Shown here in pieces: positions 35,001 to 48,779 of a DNA stretch of 64,000 bases. Source of the stretch: Schistocephalus solidus (Eukaryota; Platyhelminthes; Cestoda; Diphyllobothriidea; Diphyllobothriidae); the NCBI GenBank assembly GCA_017591395.1, contig WEDG01000319.1, positions 1 to 64,000 of the forward strand, given 5' to 3'. Numbering within the stretch: the stretch's first letter is position 1; each line of letters starts with the position of its first letter. The notes under the pieces were generated by a model. The model did no database searches, was not told the DNA's origin, and saw only the letters and a program-made list of their open reading frames with translations. The position numbers were made by a program, and so were the translations under genes.

Positions 35001-37469
35001 CTGCAGTTGCCCGTGAAATAACATTTATGCTTAACACTGTCGGACTCCCCTCTGGAGCATCTCTGCCCGTTTTATGGTTGCACGCAACCGATGCGTGCGT
35101 GTGCGAGTGCGGAATCAAGGCCACTGAACGCATCTGCAGTCAAGGCGTTTTAGGTGAGCATATGCATTCACGTTTCACGGAAAAAATGTTTTTATCAGGG
35201 CATTTCATTCTGCTGGTAAATGAACATTAAATTACGAAATTAGCCGTAAAGAAAAAGACAGAGTTTAGATTTTTGTAAATTGTATCAAGCAGATAATTTA
35301 AAATTCCATTTATATCAAGGTCGAACATACGAATTTTTGATATGATACATTTATTCATGCAATAAGGCTATTGGTTGGTGTTGCAATGTCACCGTTTCCT
35401 TCAACGTGGCAATTTGCAGACTGTCAAAATCGGTCTTTTAAAAGTTTACAGTATATATGGAAAGAAGATATTTCACTTACGATAAAATCCCAGAGCATCG
35501 AAATTTCTTCATGTCCTTTACGTTTATTTCCAGAGATCGCTGCAAACACATAACATATGTCCTTTGTAAAGCCTTTCCCATTTCAAAGCCGCATAGGGAA
35601 AAGAAACGCCTTCCAGTTAGCTATATAAGGAAAATCTGACGTCATTCCTGCTGACATAGGAAGCGGAATCTGTTGACTATTCCCTCCGCATACAGTGCCT
35701 GTATAGTTCGTCTATTTTCTGAATTATTTCTTCGAAATTTCACACAATCTCTGTCCTTCGTATCTATTTCGATACCTGCTTAAAAATAGTGCAAAATTAA
35801 AATGGCAAATTAAACAGAAAAAGTAAAAACGGAAAATTCTTTACACAAACCTGTCTACGACGTACACTCACACACGTACGCTGCGGCGCGGAAAAGCGTA
35901 ATGAGAGTCTTCGCGCGCAAAAGCATGCAGCAGAACCAAGGCATGCGAATCAATCAAAGAGAATGCGAAAGAAAATGTATGATCAATGAGAAAATCAACC
36001 AAACCTTTCTGGAAATTTCACGATATGAGTATATGCAGTCAATATCAGCTGTTATTGGAGCTGATGGCATTGCCATGACAACTATCATTACGAGGGCGGT
36101 CCAAAGTTAATGCTTTCTGACCTGCTAAGACGGAGCTCCCATATTGAGTATGCCGTGTCAAAATAAAGATAGTTGTTGTGACTTAATCTGTTCCGCAACC
36201 AAGATGACTGGCACTACTGCTGCTCAAAAATACTTCCCAAAGTATTTTTGTAAGGGCATGTATTAGATTTGCAAAATAGTTAAGCGTCTTGCGTATTTTC
36301 GCGTCATGCATTCAAACCCTAAAAACCCTTACGACTACTGTATCCGCCGGAGTATGTTTTTTTATACCACAGATAGATTTATCGTAAATATCTTACTTGT
36401 AACAAATTTCCTCGATAATACGTTACATCTGAATGCTTAGCATTTTCACTGCGAAATCATCACTTTTGCCAGTCTTCTAGGCAGACTTAACATTAAACAG
36501 AGTCCAGATTTCAACTTAATTGGCAAGGAATTTATCCTGGTCGCATTGCTATCTTCATACATTGCTTTTATTTTGTTCTAATTTAAAGCGGCTAAAATAA
36601 AAAAACTGACCCCCATGTAGACGTTGGCCTCTTCCTTGAAAGGCTGTATTCGCGAACCCATCTCCTATCCAATGAACATTGCATATTTACTCGGACATAC
36701 TGCCATAACATCGTCATTTTGCTCTGACTAAAATGTGGAGAAATTAAATATGTAGACTACCAGAAGCGACGTACTTTTTTGATCTAGGGCACTCGTCCGT
36801 CATTTGTCTGGATAATTCTAGATATTTGCATTCTTTTCGCTTCCCAGTTAAAGCACGGTTTGAATTGGCTTTTATGGTGTTTTCGCACACTTCGGCCTCA
36901 ATGACATAATCACAACGGGGAACCAAGAATAAAAAAACATATGGAACACAAAGATCACCAGGAAGCATCCTGGCAATGCGTTTACTGGGGCAGTAATACG
37001 CCGGGCATGCGGTCAACAAATGACACACGTCTATTAAACCATTGCGAACGCGTATACTTACGCAAAGTGCCACCCATGCGTATTACTTTCGTGGTATCAG
37101 CTTTGGACCTTATAGTAAAAAGTCAAAAATTGCCATTCCTTTTGGAGCACTTTGATTATGCGGTCAAAATACTGCGATCTAAACGGGATACTCCTGGGTA
37201 TCAGATGTAGACGGGTTGTTGTGTCATCGTCCTCTGGTCTGCGGCCACCCCACCCTTATCCTCTCATGGTTATTGCTTTTCACATTCGCCGTCTTGTTTC
37301 TTGTTCCATACATTTTATCAAAGCGGAAACCTAACTCATTTGGAATTTTAGTTGTATCCACGCTCTACCCTTTCCATTCTTGAACGTCTCTGCTCTTTTA
37401 ACTGACATTTTCAGCTCTGATTAAGTCATTTTTATTACATATTTCTTTCTTATTGCACAACATCATTAG
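32016..37469. other. 5.4-kb interval with no recognised gene
   Basis: I find no LINE, SINE or exon signature that I can name. Small structures: a perfect 11-bp inverted repeat at 34,861-34,871 and 34,887-34,897, and an A-run at 34,148-34,159. A minus-strand open frame at 36,744-37,073 overlaps an open plus-strand frame, and neither has a motif. The last 60 bp are pyrimidine-rich and lead into the TFB1M acceptor. The region may hold TFB1M promoter sequence, but no element is identifiable. Confidence 0.4.
37425..37469 (+). promoter_or_regulatory. Splice acceptor before the first visible TFB1M exon
   Basis: A pyrimidine-rich tract runs into 'catcattag' at 37,461-37,469. The last three bases (TAG) are also an in-frame stop, so coding cannot extend leftwards without a splice. 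The exon begins with GCT in frame. It can take either a cis-spliced 5' exon ending in phase 0 or a trans-spliced leader. Confidence 0.75.
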
Positions 37470-40097
<2,628 letters not shown>

Positions 40098-41578
40098 CAA
40101 CATTGACCTCGATTATTGACGACTTCTTCTTACATTTTTTTAACGAAAATCAAAAATACACCTTTTACTGTACCCCTCTTCTGGAGAATAGCTCGCTCCG
40201 AAAGTGAAGAACTGTACTAGTCTGAAATGAATTTCACCTCGGAGTTTCTCTCTGTAGGATCAGGACAGCATCCCTCCTTTTAACCTCTTGAAAACTTGGT
40301 GGCAGTAATTAGAAACTAAGAGTATGCAACCTATTTGCATACCTCATTCTTACACTTTGGGGGAGTGGGAATACTGTGTCAACCGGTAGGCTTACCTGCA
40401 TCATTCCTTTCGCGCTATATTCCTTATCTGTCTTTGAAATGCGGAAATTTTATAGATTGCGTCCGTCAGTGTCAACTGAAAATTCATCTGTTCCCCTGTC
40501 GGTCTACGCTCTTGCAACCTGGATAGTCTGACTGCTATCAGCTCCACCAAGTGGATGACTTACGATAACGGTACAGACAGCCAACTAAAGTTTTAGGCTC
40601 GTGTTACTAAGTTTGCAGATGGACTGGGCCAAGCGTAAATCACAGGAAATGAGCATGCTTACCCGAGGCTAGACTAAATTTACTTAATCCCATTAGCCCG
40701 CGTTCATTTGTGTAAACCAGCTTGGTTGAAAAAAGAAGGGAGTATATACCGGTTTCACTGCGACCAATCGACATACGACTAATAATCTGGCTGCGAAGGT
40801 GCAGTGCTTTCGTAAGAGTTCATCTCTGGAAATACACGAACCGCTTGTATGTCCGCCCAAGATTGGCATTAGAAAGGCACGCAAGTTGTTCTGACGCCGT
40901 GTGACCAGGGTCGAGTTTCTGCTGCTTCATGACGGAATTGAAAGGGATTTCAGCACATCATTAGAGCTTATAATACTCAACTGAAACACGCGTCGACCCT
41001 TTCGTGCATTGTTTTTGGGAGTATCGTAAAACAATTTTGGGCTTGTAAAGTGCAGAGTTACAGCTTCTCGATTAATCAGCTGAAAAGTAAACCAGAATGA
41101 CTGCATGGAAAACGAAAAGCTGGACTTGGCTCACCCATTATCAAGGAACCAGTTCCACGTGCTGGACAAGTTAACTAATTTACAAGTCGTCATTTGCCAA
41201 CGTCGTGTATGCAAGAAGTGGCACTGGAGTTGCCCAACAACCCGCTGGTGAAAAAGAGCCTTTGTGGTTTCGTGTTGTCGCAGCTAACATGCAATCAGGC
41301 GTCTGAACTTTTAGCTGTTACTTACCATTTTTTGCAATCGCTTGTCAAATCGATTCACATTCCTGTTACCAAGCTGTCTTTAATGATTCCACAGTGGGAC
41401 TAAAGCTCTGTGAATAGCCTTGTAGTCAGGCTGGTTCTGTAGCAGCCACTTTACGTACCTTCTATATCAGCAGGTAAAACGCGTACAATCCCTTTCCCTG
41501 AAGTAAATAGCCGGTCATCGGACCTCAAGCCTCTTTTTGAGCTTGCACTCTAGGGGACTTGCTAGGGCAAACAAACCA
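40098..41578. other. TFB1M 3' flank, unassigned
   Basis: No canonical AATAAA is found in the first 200 bp after the TFB1M stop. No gene or repeat family known from this window is visible in the rest. Confidence 0.4.
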
Positions 41579-41845
41579 AAACCGTGGGCTCAATGGCTAG
41601 ACCGTTTGACTTCTGATTAACAGGTCGTGGGTGGGGCACAATCTGGGGTTTGGTATGCCTGCCTGATGACGGCTAATAATCCAGAAATGGTCATTTCAGT
41701 CTCCCTTGTGTTTGTCGGCATCGTTTAATTTGCCTTTACTACTAATAACTGCTGGCGGGGCTCCATAGGGTGTCCAAAGGCAGAGCGAGACGAGTGAGTT
41801 CCGTTAGCAAATCCGTGATCGTTCGTCAATGAATGGCCATATGCT
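41579..41845 (+). repeat. S2 SINE, full-order copy
   Basis: A tRNA-like head 'gggctcaatggctagaccg' comes first, then 'ctgatgacggctaataatcc' with 'agaaatggtcatttcagtct'. The terminal body is 'ctgctggcggggctccatag' with 'gcagagcgagacgagtgag'. Head, middle and 3' body are all present in one orientation. Confidence 0.75.
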
Positions 41846-42334
41846 CTATTTTGCCGGTTACTGCCCTTTGCGCTGTTTCAATTGACGTCGGCAGGGGATG
41901 TGTGGATTGGCGCCAATCATACTGATATTCACTCATACCGGGGTGAATAAATGCCTGTGTATACACCAACCGACTGTCTAGTGGGTGCGAGCACAAGTGG
42001 AGTCGAGGATTCCCAGTGCTGCCGAACAGTTCTTTTGATCTGTGTTGGCTACAGTAGCTGCATGTATGTCTCTGCCCGTTAACAGTTGCCTAGGTTATGT
42101 CTGGCTGATAGAAGTGCGAACAAACCTGTAAAAGCTGTTAATTGAGTTTCCATTACTTTTTACCGGTTTACATTCGAAGGCAAATACTTCAGGTTGAAAA
42201 ACAGTTTTTTCGAGGGAGGGAGTGGAGGGCTGCTGTGTACTAGTTCTCTGAGCTGGGGATGCGCGGAATAAACACGAAATGTTTTACTGAGGAAATATAA
42301 CTAAATGAATAATGGCAAATTAACAATGCTGCTA

Positions 42335-42595
42335 AGACAAGGGAGACTGAAAGGGCCATTTCTGGCTCATAAGCCGTCATCGGCCAACTCTAGCTTGTGT
42401 ACCATCCAAGGCTCGAACCGGTGACCTGTTGACCAGCAGTCCAGTGTTTTAACTATTGAGCGATGGGCCTGTTTTCTTGTCCGTTTAGTTGGATGATTTT
42501 GAAATTCGTTAGCAAAGGCTCACCGATCGCTAACGAAATTCACTCGTTCCGCTCTGCCTGGGGGTTCACTCCGAGACCCACCAGCAGCCGAACAG
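42335..42595 (-). repeat. S2 SINE copies on the minus strand (body, linker, head, next body)
   Basis: Read on the minus strand, a body end with 'ggcagagcggaacgagtgaa' (about 42,560) is followed by 'caactaaacggacaagaaaa' and 'caggcccatcgctcaatagt' (head, about 42,475). The next body is 'ggccgatgacggcttatgag' with 'agtctcccttgtctta' (about 42,340). This is the third locus showing the body-linker-head order. Confidence 0.7.
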
Positions 42596-42599
42596 TGGA

Positions 42600-42740
42600 T
42601 TTTTCGGCATTTTCGTTCTGCCTTTACAATAAATAGCTGCTGTAAGGCTGTTAGCGGGGCTGTATAGTGCGCCTCAAGGCAGAGCGGAACGATTGAGTTC
42701 CGTTAGAGATCGGTGAGTGTTTGTAAATGAATTTAGTTGC
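42600..42740 (+). repeat. S2 SINE 3' body, inverted relative to the neighbour
   Basis: 'ggcagagcggaacgattgag' and 'atcggtgagtgtttg' lie in plus orientation about 100 bp from the same block in minus orientation (42,497-42,590). Together they form a foldback of roughly 90-bp imperfect arms. Confidence 0.7.
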
Positions 42741-42786
42741 ATAATTTTAAGTGGCCTGAATCGCGACCGCAATTATTTGTTATTGG

Positions 42787-43011
42787 TTGCCACGTCATTT
42801 TTATTCTCGCTGCATACGAGACATATATGAGGCCACTAAGGAGAGTACAGATTTTCCTATGCAAAATCGAATGAAAGGTCTTTCTCGAATAAGTGAGAAT
42901 TTGCTGATGCTGCAACGGCTTCTAAGGGGAAAAACTTCCACACGCCGTCGATCCCCTGCAGCAGCTCAACACTGGATCACTTGTGGCATGAAAATATTAC
43001 GAGACTAACGC
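42787..43011 (+). CDS. Candidate terminal exon of an unrecognised gene
   Basis: There is an open frame of about 70 residues with balanced, protein-like composition, including 'YEATKESTDFPMQNRMKG', 'ENLLMLQRLLRGKTSTRRR' and 'HWITCGMKIL'. A plausible acceptor ('catttttattctcgctgcatacgag') lies at about 42,834, and an AATAAA signal at about 43,177 follows the stop. I cannot name the protein, find a conserved domain or place an upstream exon among the SINEs. It could equally be chance or a decayed repeat. Confidence 0.25.
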
Positions 43012-43525
43012 TTTTTCAGTGTGCTCTAATACTTGTGGATACTGAGTTTCATACATAAATTTTTGACGGGATTATTCGTATTAACGTAATCTTTATGCAG
43101 TTTATGCCCAGGCTTATAACTAGTTTTTTACGGAAGGCGGATGAAGTATCTTCATGATGCTTAGGTGAAGTTTGCAATAAAAAAGCATAGAAGTTTTAAC
43201 TTTTCTCAATTTTTTTCAGAAAAAAGTTGGCGTACAGAGATTACTGTCGTGTCACGATGCCTTCCAGTCGAAGAAGTTTTTTGTGGGCGACTGTAGTACC
43301 GGTTTCGCACGAATGGGCTCGAAATTGCGCGCCATCAGACGAATAGGGTAATCCTTGTCTTTTTAAGGAATTTTATCCATTTTAGCTTCCACCACACATC
43401 CAGTAAATAATTCGCCAGATGTCAGTATATGTCGGATTAGATTTACACGTGTCCCTACAACTGGCCGCGCTGGACCAACATCGGGGCCAGATCAGAGTCC
43501 GGCACACGTTGATCGCGCAGCGCAC
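43012..43525. other. Unassigned sequence
   Basis: The block around 43,250-43,350 ('gatgccttccagtcgaagaa' and following) has the look of an interspersed element, but no second copy is in this window. I assign nothing. Confidence 0.3.
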
Positions 43526-43529
43526 TCAT

Positions 43530-43960
43530 TAAAACTGCCATACATGGGAATGTGGCTGCAAGCGTAGGTGCAGGCTCATGCCGGTCCAGCCCATTGCGCC
43601 CTCTCCCTCTGTCAGATTTCAATTCGCCTCGGGCAGCAGACCGAGGCCTGGAAAAGGGAAGAGACGGTGAGATTGACCTTGGGGACTGCGTCCCAAAACC
43701 CTCAGTGCATGTTCCCCAACATAAACATCCTGATATACCTTTAAACTATCACGGTGCACTAAAAGTAGGGCCTTGAAAGGCTACCAACTGATGGCATAAA
43801 TCGGTTCTCCTGTCAGAACGAAGAGTCAAATCGTAATGACTTTTTAATGTGACCCCAATGCACACACACCAAGCTGGGATCCGAGCCACCCCTTTCTTCT
43901 TTGTGTAAAAATATATTTCATGTGGCCATGAACCGGAACTTGGAGCAAGTGTGAATGAGC
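43530..43960 (+). repeat. Interspersed repeat S3, copy 2
   Basis: Shares with 29.79-30.20 kb the ordered blocks 'ccattgcgccc', 'aaactatcacggtgcactaa', 'aggctaccaactgat' and 'gctgggatccgagcc'. Divergence is high and the ends are undefined. Confidence 0.55.
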
Positions 43961-43964
43961 TGTT

Positions 43965-45535
43965 TAACCTCTTCACTCACTGCGTTCGATCCCACGTCAG
44001 GCTTTTGTGATAATTTTGAAGTCGTTCGCAGGTGAGTGAGGAAGGAGCGAGTGAGTTGGATGCTTCGACAGTTACCGTCCCTGCACCCACCTTGTGGGAC
44101 AAAAGATAGACCTCTTTATTTGCAAGCGTAAAATGTTTGTCTGGCAATAACGCCCTACAGATAGTGCGCAACCTTTACCACAATTACTCTTTTCTGAAAC
44201 TATCTCTGATTATGAGTTGGAGAGAGAATCTGAAACATCAGGCCGATCAAAATAATGTTCAAGTAATCGCCTCTTCTTGTTCTTCTGAAATGTCAAACTG
44301 TTATAATCCACCTTTGCATATTCGCATTAAGGGTAGGTAATCGGTGTGACATTGTGCAACCCTGTAATATTCAATAATCGTACCTGGCCAATCCTTGACA
44401 TCGTAGGGCTCTCTATGTTGAATGAAAAATCATAGCCACATCTAGTCACTACATTTCATTTTACTTGGAACCTGCCCCAGCAGTGGCCTTGGTTGGGGTT
44501 CTCCCAGAACCTTAGCTTCTGCGGAAATATAGTTGGGTCCATGCTTCAACTTGAAGGGCATCTACCCCACATTTTTGACAGAAACTGACTAGAATGCAGA
44601 CCGCAGACTCTCACCGACAGACCGGCTGGCTGATGACATCAAACGAACCAGAAATTGCTATTTAAGTTTATGTTTTCCTTGTTGAAAACAGCTCTCGACT
44701 GTTTCTTGTCCACGGTTATGTGACCGCCTGAAAGGGCTGTCAATTGGTGAGCTGACTCAAGATGCAATCGCCTAAATTCCGTTCTGTGGTCTCAAATACG
44801 TTGGTGAAGGCTACTTAAATATGACTTTGAGTGTTTCTGAAGGTAGTCGGCATTAGACGAACTTGTGGCCCAAACGGAAGAGCGCTTGATTCAAATGTCC
44901 GAATAATGATTGATCAACGTTCAACAATTAATTCGCTGCAGTTCTGCGTTACACATATGGTTGCACCTTGCTTTTAAATGTCTTCCATCAGATCTTCACC
45001 GAAAATTCTTCAACCATTCAAATTTTTCGCAAGCATCTTGTTTTAACTCGAATAGACATTACCTTTCGAATAGCCAGCCGTCGTGTGCATTCAGTGATAT
45101 TTTCCCCAAAATCGCCTTTTCATAACGACACGAGGCCGAGAATTTCCAAGGAATTTAGTCATTCGATCGGATTTAAAATATGGCTTATTTGCAAAATCCC
45201 TCCTGTATTCCGTATGTAGTTTATTATAATGTTGAAAGACAAGATTCTGGTTCTTATTCGGAAAACGGTAAATTTGACAAAGTTCGGTTTGCCTGCATCG
45301 GATCTTCGTTACACTTCTGCACTTATACACTTCTATATGGATCGATAGTTTTATTTAAAAAGCGTTAATTCTCATGGATCCGGAGATGTTTAATTTATCA
45401 CTTAATAACTATAAGGTATTTGCCAACTCTTACTTATACTGTAGAAAGAGATGGGCTTTTACGATGAATTTTGAAATGCGATTCTTCTGCTGTTCTGTGA
45501 CCCATTTTCATTGTATCATATTTTTCCTGTAAAAA
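43965..45535. other. Unassigned sequence
   Basis: No coding or repeat signature that I can support. Short overlapping open frames on both strands at 44,910-45,330 look fortuitous. Confidence 0.35.
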
Positions 45536-45540
45536 TTTCT

Positions 45541-45604
45541 TTCATTCGAAAGGGAGATCAAACCAAATCATGCACCTTACCATTGTCATCCAGCTCAGAC
45601 AGAA
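45541..45604. repeat. 64-bp conserved block, copy 1
   Basis: Matches 50,628-50,691 at 62 of 64 positions in the same orientation, while flanking sequence on both sides is unrelated beyond a few bases. On the minus strand it contains 'gacaatg|gtaagg', a good splice-donor match. Confidence 0.85.
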
Positions 45605-46735
45605 GAGGGTTACTTTGACAAGCGGAAAAAGCACTCTTTATTCTGCTTCACTTGTGTCAGGTCTTGATAGCAGAGGTATGGAGTGAGGATAGGATGAAGA
45701 AGATGTTGATTAAGATACCTAATCGCCGATGAGCAGAGGAGCTGAGCAACAGAGCCATTTTTTAAACTTATCGGAATTTTCACTTGTATGTAACGTTTAT
45801 AACCAAGACTCGAAACTATAATATGCTCTTTTATTTTGCTCTTTGAAGGTAGTTTTCTAAAATTTAGTGTTGTCTGCATATCTCAAGATGAACCATCCTC
45901 CTTAGGAAGGTGGATTTCCATCGTGCAAACCATGATACCTATAACCTTGATCAAATGAAAAAATATCTGATACGTTTGCCCTTAAATACGCCTTATTAGT
46001 GTTCGTCTTTGACGGATGACACACTGTCTGTATTTTTATATTAAGTTCCAACCTTTATGCTTGTCTCACGAAGCCAAAGGATGTGCGTTTGCCCATTTGT
46101 GCAGCAGAAGCAGCGACAGCAACAGCCGAGAATTCCAGTTGGCGAGGTTTTCATAAATCTCTGTCCCATAAAGTGATTATAACGCAGCTGATAAATCTCA
46201 TGTATGAACCGTTTGCATCGTTTGTGAGCAAATTTTTTTAATCACAGTGCCATGATTTGTCGAATGAGGACCAAATAAGCCCGAGTTAGTTTGGGTAGCC
46301 TGTTTGTGCGGCTGCCGGCGTGGCCGTTTTTAAGCTTTGGGCTAAACTGAGATGATTGATTATTTGCTTACCCAGAGCATAATGCATCTGGATTTAACCT
46401 TTTCGATAATCGGGTGCCAACTATAATTAAAAGCTCCCCTGACACAGTCGGCCCGCCTGAAAAGCGCAGATGAGACTCAGCCTTAGGCTCACCAACGCCA
46501 TAACGCTCAGCAATAGTTTGCCTTCATCAATTGACCAAAGTTGGACAGAGCTCAGGTACGCGTGCAATTTTTGCTGGAGCTAACAACTAAGGTCGCTGGC
46601 ACTTGATTTGTTAGAAAACTTACTGTCTCTGTTTACTGACCCACGGGTACGCTCTATTGACGCAGCAATGGTTATTTTAGATTTATTGCACTGCCTTTGA
46701 AAATCCAATTGTTCACATGCCGGTTCTTTATATAT
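45605..46735. other. Unassigned sequence
   Basis: The minus-strand frame 45,879-45,610 is open for 89 codons without a recognisable motif. Nothing else stands out. Confidence 0.35.
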
Positions 46736-46740
46736 ATATG

Positions 46741-46935
46741 ATAAGATGAAACCGACAAAGACAAGGGAGACCGGAATGGCCATTTCTGGCTTATTAGCCA
46801 TCGTCAGCCAGTCATACCCAATCCCAGGTGTGGATCACCCGGGATCACCTGGTATTGGGTATGACTGGCTGACGACGGCTAATAAGCCAGAAATGGCCAT
46901 TCCGGTCTCCCTTGTCTTTGTCGGTTCCATCTTAT
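46741..46935. repeat. 195-bp near-perfect palindrome made of two inverted S2 body halves
   Basis: Arms of about 90 bp (46,741-46,830 and 46,846-46,935) are reverse complements with only a few mismatches, around a 15-nt centre containing 'cacccggg'. Each arm runs from 'ccaatcccaggtg' through 'atggccatttctgg' to 'gacaaagacaaggg'. It would form a strong cruciform or a long RNA hairpin. Confidence 0.9.
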
Positions 46936-47351
46936 CAACATATATCTTAAGTCGCTATGCGAGTGCCCGCGAGGGCTCTAAAGTGAGCTCAAAGGCACAG
47001 CGGAACATCAGTGTTCCTTAACCAGATCGGTGAACACCACACTTTCATAGTCCATATTCCCGATCACAACCGACAAAACAACGGGCCCGTGGCTCAATGG
47101 TAGAGTGTTACACTCAATGTCCAAAGGTCGTGGGTTCGAATCCCGGGTGATCCACACCTGGGATTGGGTATGACTGGCTGATGACAGCTAATAAGCCAGA
47201 AATGGCCATTCCGGTCTCCCTTGTCTTTGTCGGTTCCATCTTATCAACATATATCTCAAGTCGCTATGCGACTGCCCGCGAGGGCTCTAAAGTGAGCTCC
47301 AAGGCACAGCGGAACATCAGTGTTCTTTAACCAGATCGGTGAACACCACAC

Positions 47352-47390
<39 letters not shown>
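46846..47390 (+). repeat. S2 SINE tandem pair ending in an (AT)n run
   Basis: Body copy 1 ends near 47,030 ('cagatcggtgaacaccacac'). The linker 'tattcccgatcacaaccgac' follows, then a tRNA head (47,083-47,155) and a second complete body (47,156-47,355) almost identical to the first. The second copy ends in (AT)16 at 47,356-47,388. The very low divergence between bodies points to recent amplification or tandem duplication. Confidence 0.85.
47083..47155 (+). other. tRNA-like head of S2 with intact A and B boxes
   Basis: The A box 'tggctcaatggtagag' and B box 'ggttcgaatcc' are perfect polymerase III promoter matches. The D stem (gctc/gagt) and T stem still pair. The acceptor stem has several mismatches and the anticodon stem is broken, so a functional tRNA is unlikely. 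The nominal anticodon would be CAA. Confidence 0.75.
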
Positions 47391-47734
47391 CAGGGTTGAT
47401 TGTACGGGTTTACCTTAACAGTGTACACTGTAGGGAGGACGGGGTGGGGTAGTCCGTAATTGACTTTGGGGTTCTGTGCACGCATTCTTAAAAAGTGAAA
47501 TTAATAATATAGTATTCAGAAATATAAGTAATATTGCTTTTTAAACCCAAAATCCCATCTAAAGTTGACATCGTATTTAGTTTGGGTTCAGATTGCAGAA
47601 TCTAAATCCACTCCGTATTCGCTGACTTATAATTTATGTAATCTTAATTTTTTTCGACCACTCAGCATCAACCTCAATGCATCTCCCGTCACACCCTTCT
47701 ACCTACCTGCATGCCATTGAGGACTACGGACAAA

Positions 47735-48045
47735 GAAAAAAGAGACTTGATGACACTTTCTTCTTATTAGCCGTTGTCAGCTGACCGTAACTAACCCGAA
47801 TTTTGCCGGACCGTCATCATGAGAAAATCTATTTAGTCTAACGACGGGTTGGGGTCACCAACTTGAAAATACAAGAGTTAAACTCCACCAATCATGACCG
47901 TTACCGCCAGTTGGCAATAAAAAGTAAATGGGCAGATTTTCCACCCCTGGGGTCTAGCAAAGGGGTCATAAGCCTTCCCTGGAATCGGGATTCATCTGTG
48001 CCTCACCGAATATCAAGCTCTACCGCTGGGGCCCGTCATGAACAA
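47735..48045 (-). repeat. Old S2-related SINE copy
   Basis: On the minus strand a degraded head ('acgggccccagcggtagagc', 48,045) is followed after about 200 bp by 'cagctgacaacggctaataag' and 'gtcatcaagtctc' (about 47,740). This is the S2 order with an enlarged centre. Confidence 0.5.
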
Positions 48046-48524
48046 GACCACCAATACAAGTTCATGAGAGAGAGTATGTAGCGAATAAACCAGTGTAAGC
48101 TTGCGCTAATAGGCGTTGACGATATTATTTCCTTAAATACTCGCGCTGATGCCACTCAATCCCGTTTTCACCACCTAACCTAAACTCTTTCCTGCAAAAA
48201 ACAGAGCTCCATTGTCAGTTTTCGATCATTCTGTTATTAGGCATTTCAAAAATTTATTCCACTTTTACGCCTGCGATGTTACTCAAATCAAAAAGAAAAA
48301 ATAAGGTTAGCGACACGTACCCAAAACATTTGTCTGCTTTAGGCTTGTATATCTTAAACGGTCCCCGCTTTCCTCAGATGATCCGACATCGAATCGTGCT
48401 CCAGCTACCGTTACGGTCAGACCAGACAAATTTTTCTCCCTGATTTAATTTTTAGCACGTAAAAAGGAACTTATCTACAAAGTAGGCCTACATGTCAGTC
48501 TAAAGGAAGTTAACGTAGATTAAC

Positions 48525-48690
48525 AATGCCGAAAAAATACAAGGGACAGTGTTTTGTCTTATTCGGCATTATGAATCTGTGTCTTGTACTACTAACTGCT
48601 GTGCGGCTGCAAGTGAGGCAGAGTGGGAGGAGCGCTTCCTGTTAACGATCGGTGAACGTTCATCAACAGACGTTTACGTCCTGCTAAAAG
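48525..48690 (+). repeat. S2-related 3' body fragment
   Basis: 'ctaactgctgtgcggctgca', 'gaggcagagtggga' and 'gttaacgatcggtgaacgtt' match the S2 3' body. The head is missing. Confidence 0.5.
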
Positions 48691-48779
48691 AGAGATTCCC
48701 CGACTGAATGACCTGTTCGGTAGTCAGGTTTTCGCCTCGTAGAGATCTTCGTTTCCACCTTCCCCTGCTGAATTCTGGA

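Noticed and set aside
36744..37210. Open frames upstream of TFB1M on both strands
   Set aside because: No domain and no convincing splice sites; the plus-strand frame is not in a usable phase with the TFB1M acceptor.
37266..37335. ATG-led short frame with basic residues as a conventional TFB1M first exon
   Set aside because: It resembles a mitochondrial presequence, but the only phase-compatible GT sites are poor donors. Kept only as an alternative.
47083..47155. A tRNA gene call on the S2 head
   Set aside because: Promoter boxes are perfect, but the acceptor and anticodon stems are mismatched and the sequence is fused to a SINE body.
46741..47390. CRISPR-like or satellite array
   Set aside because: There are only two bodies and one inverted copy, each with SINE structure; no regular short repeat-spacer pattern exists.
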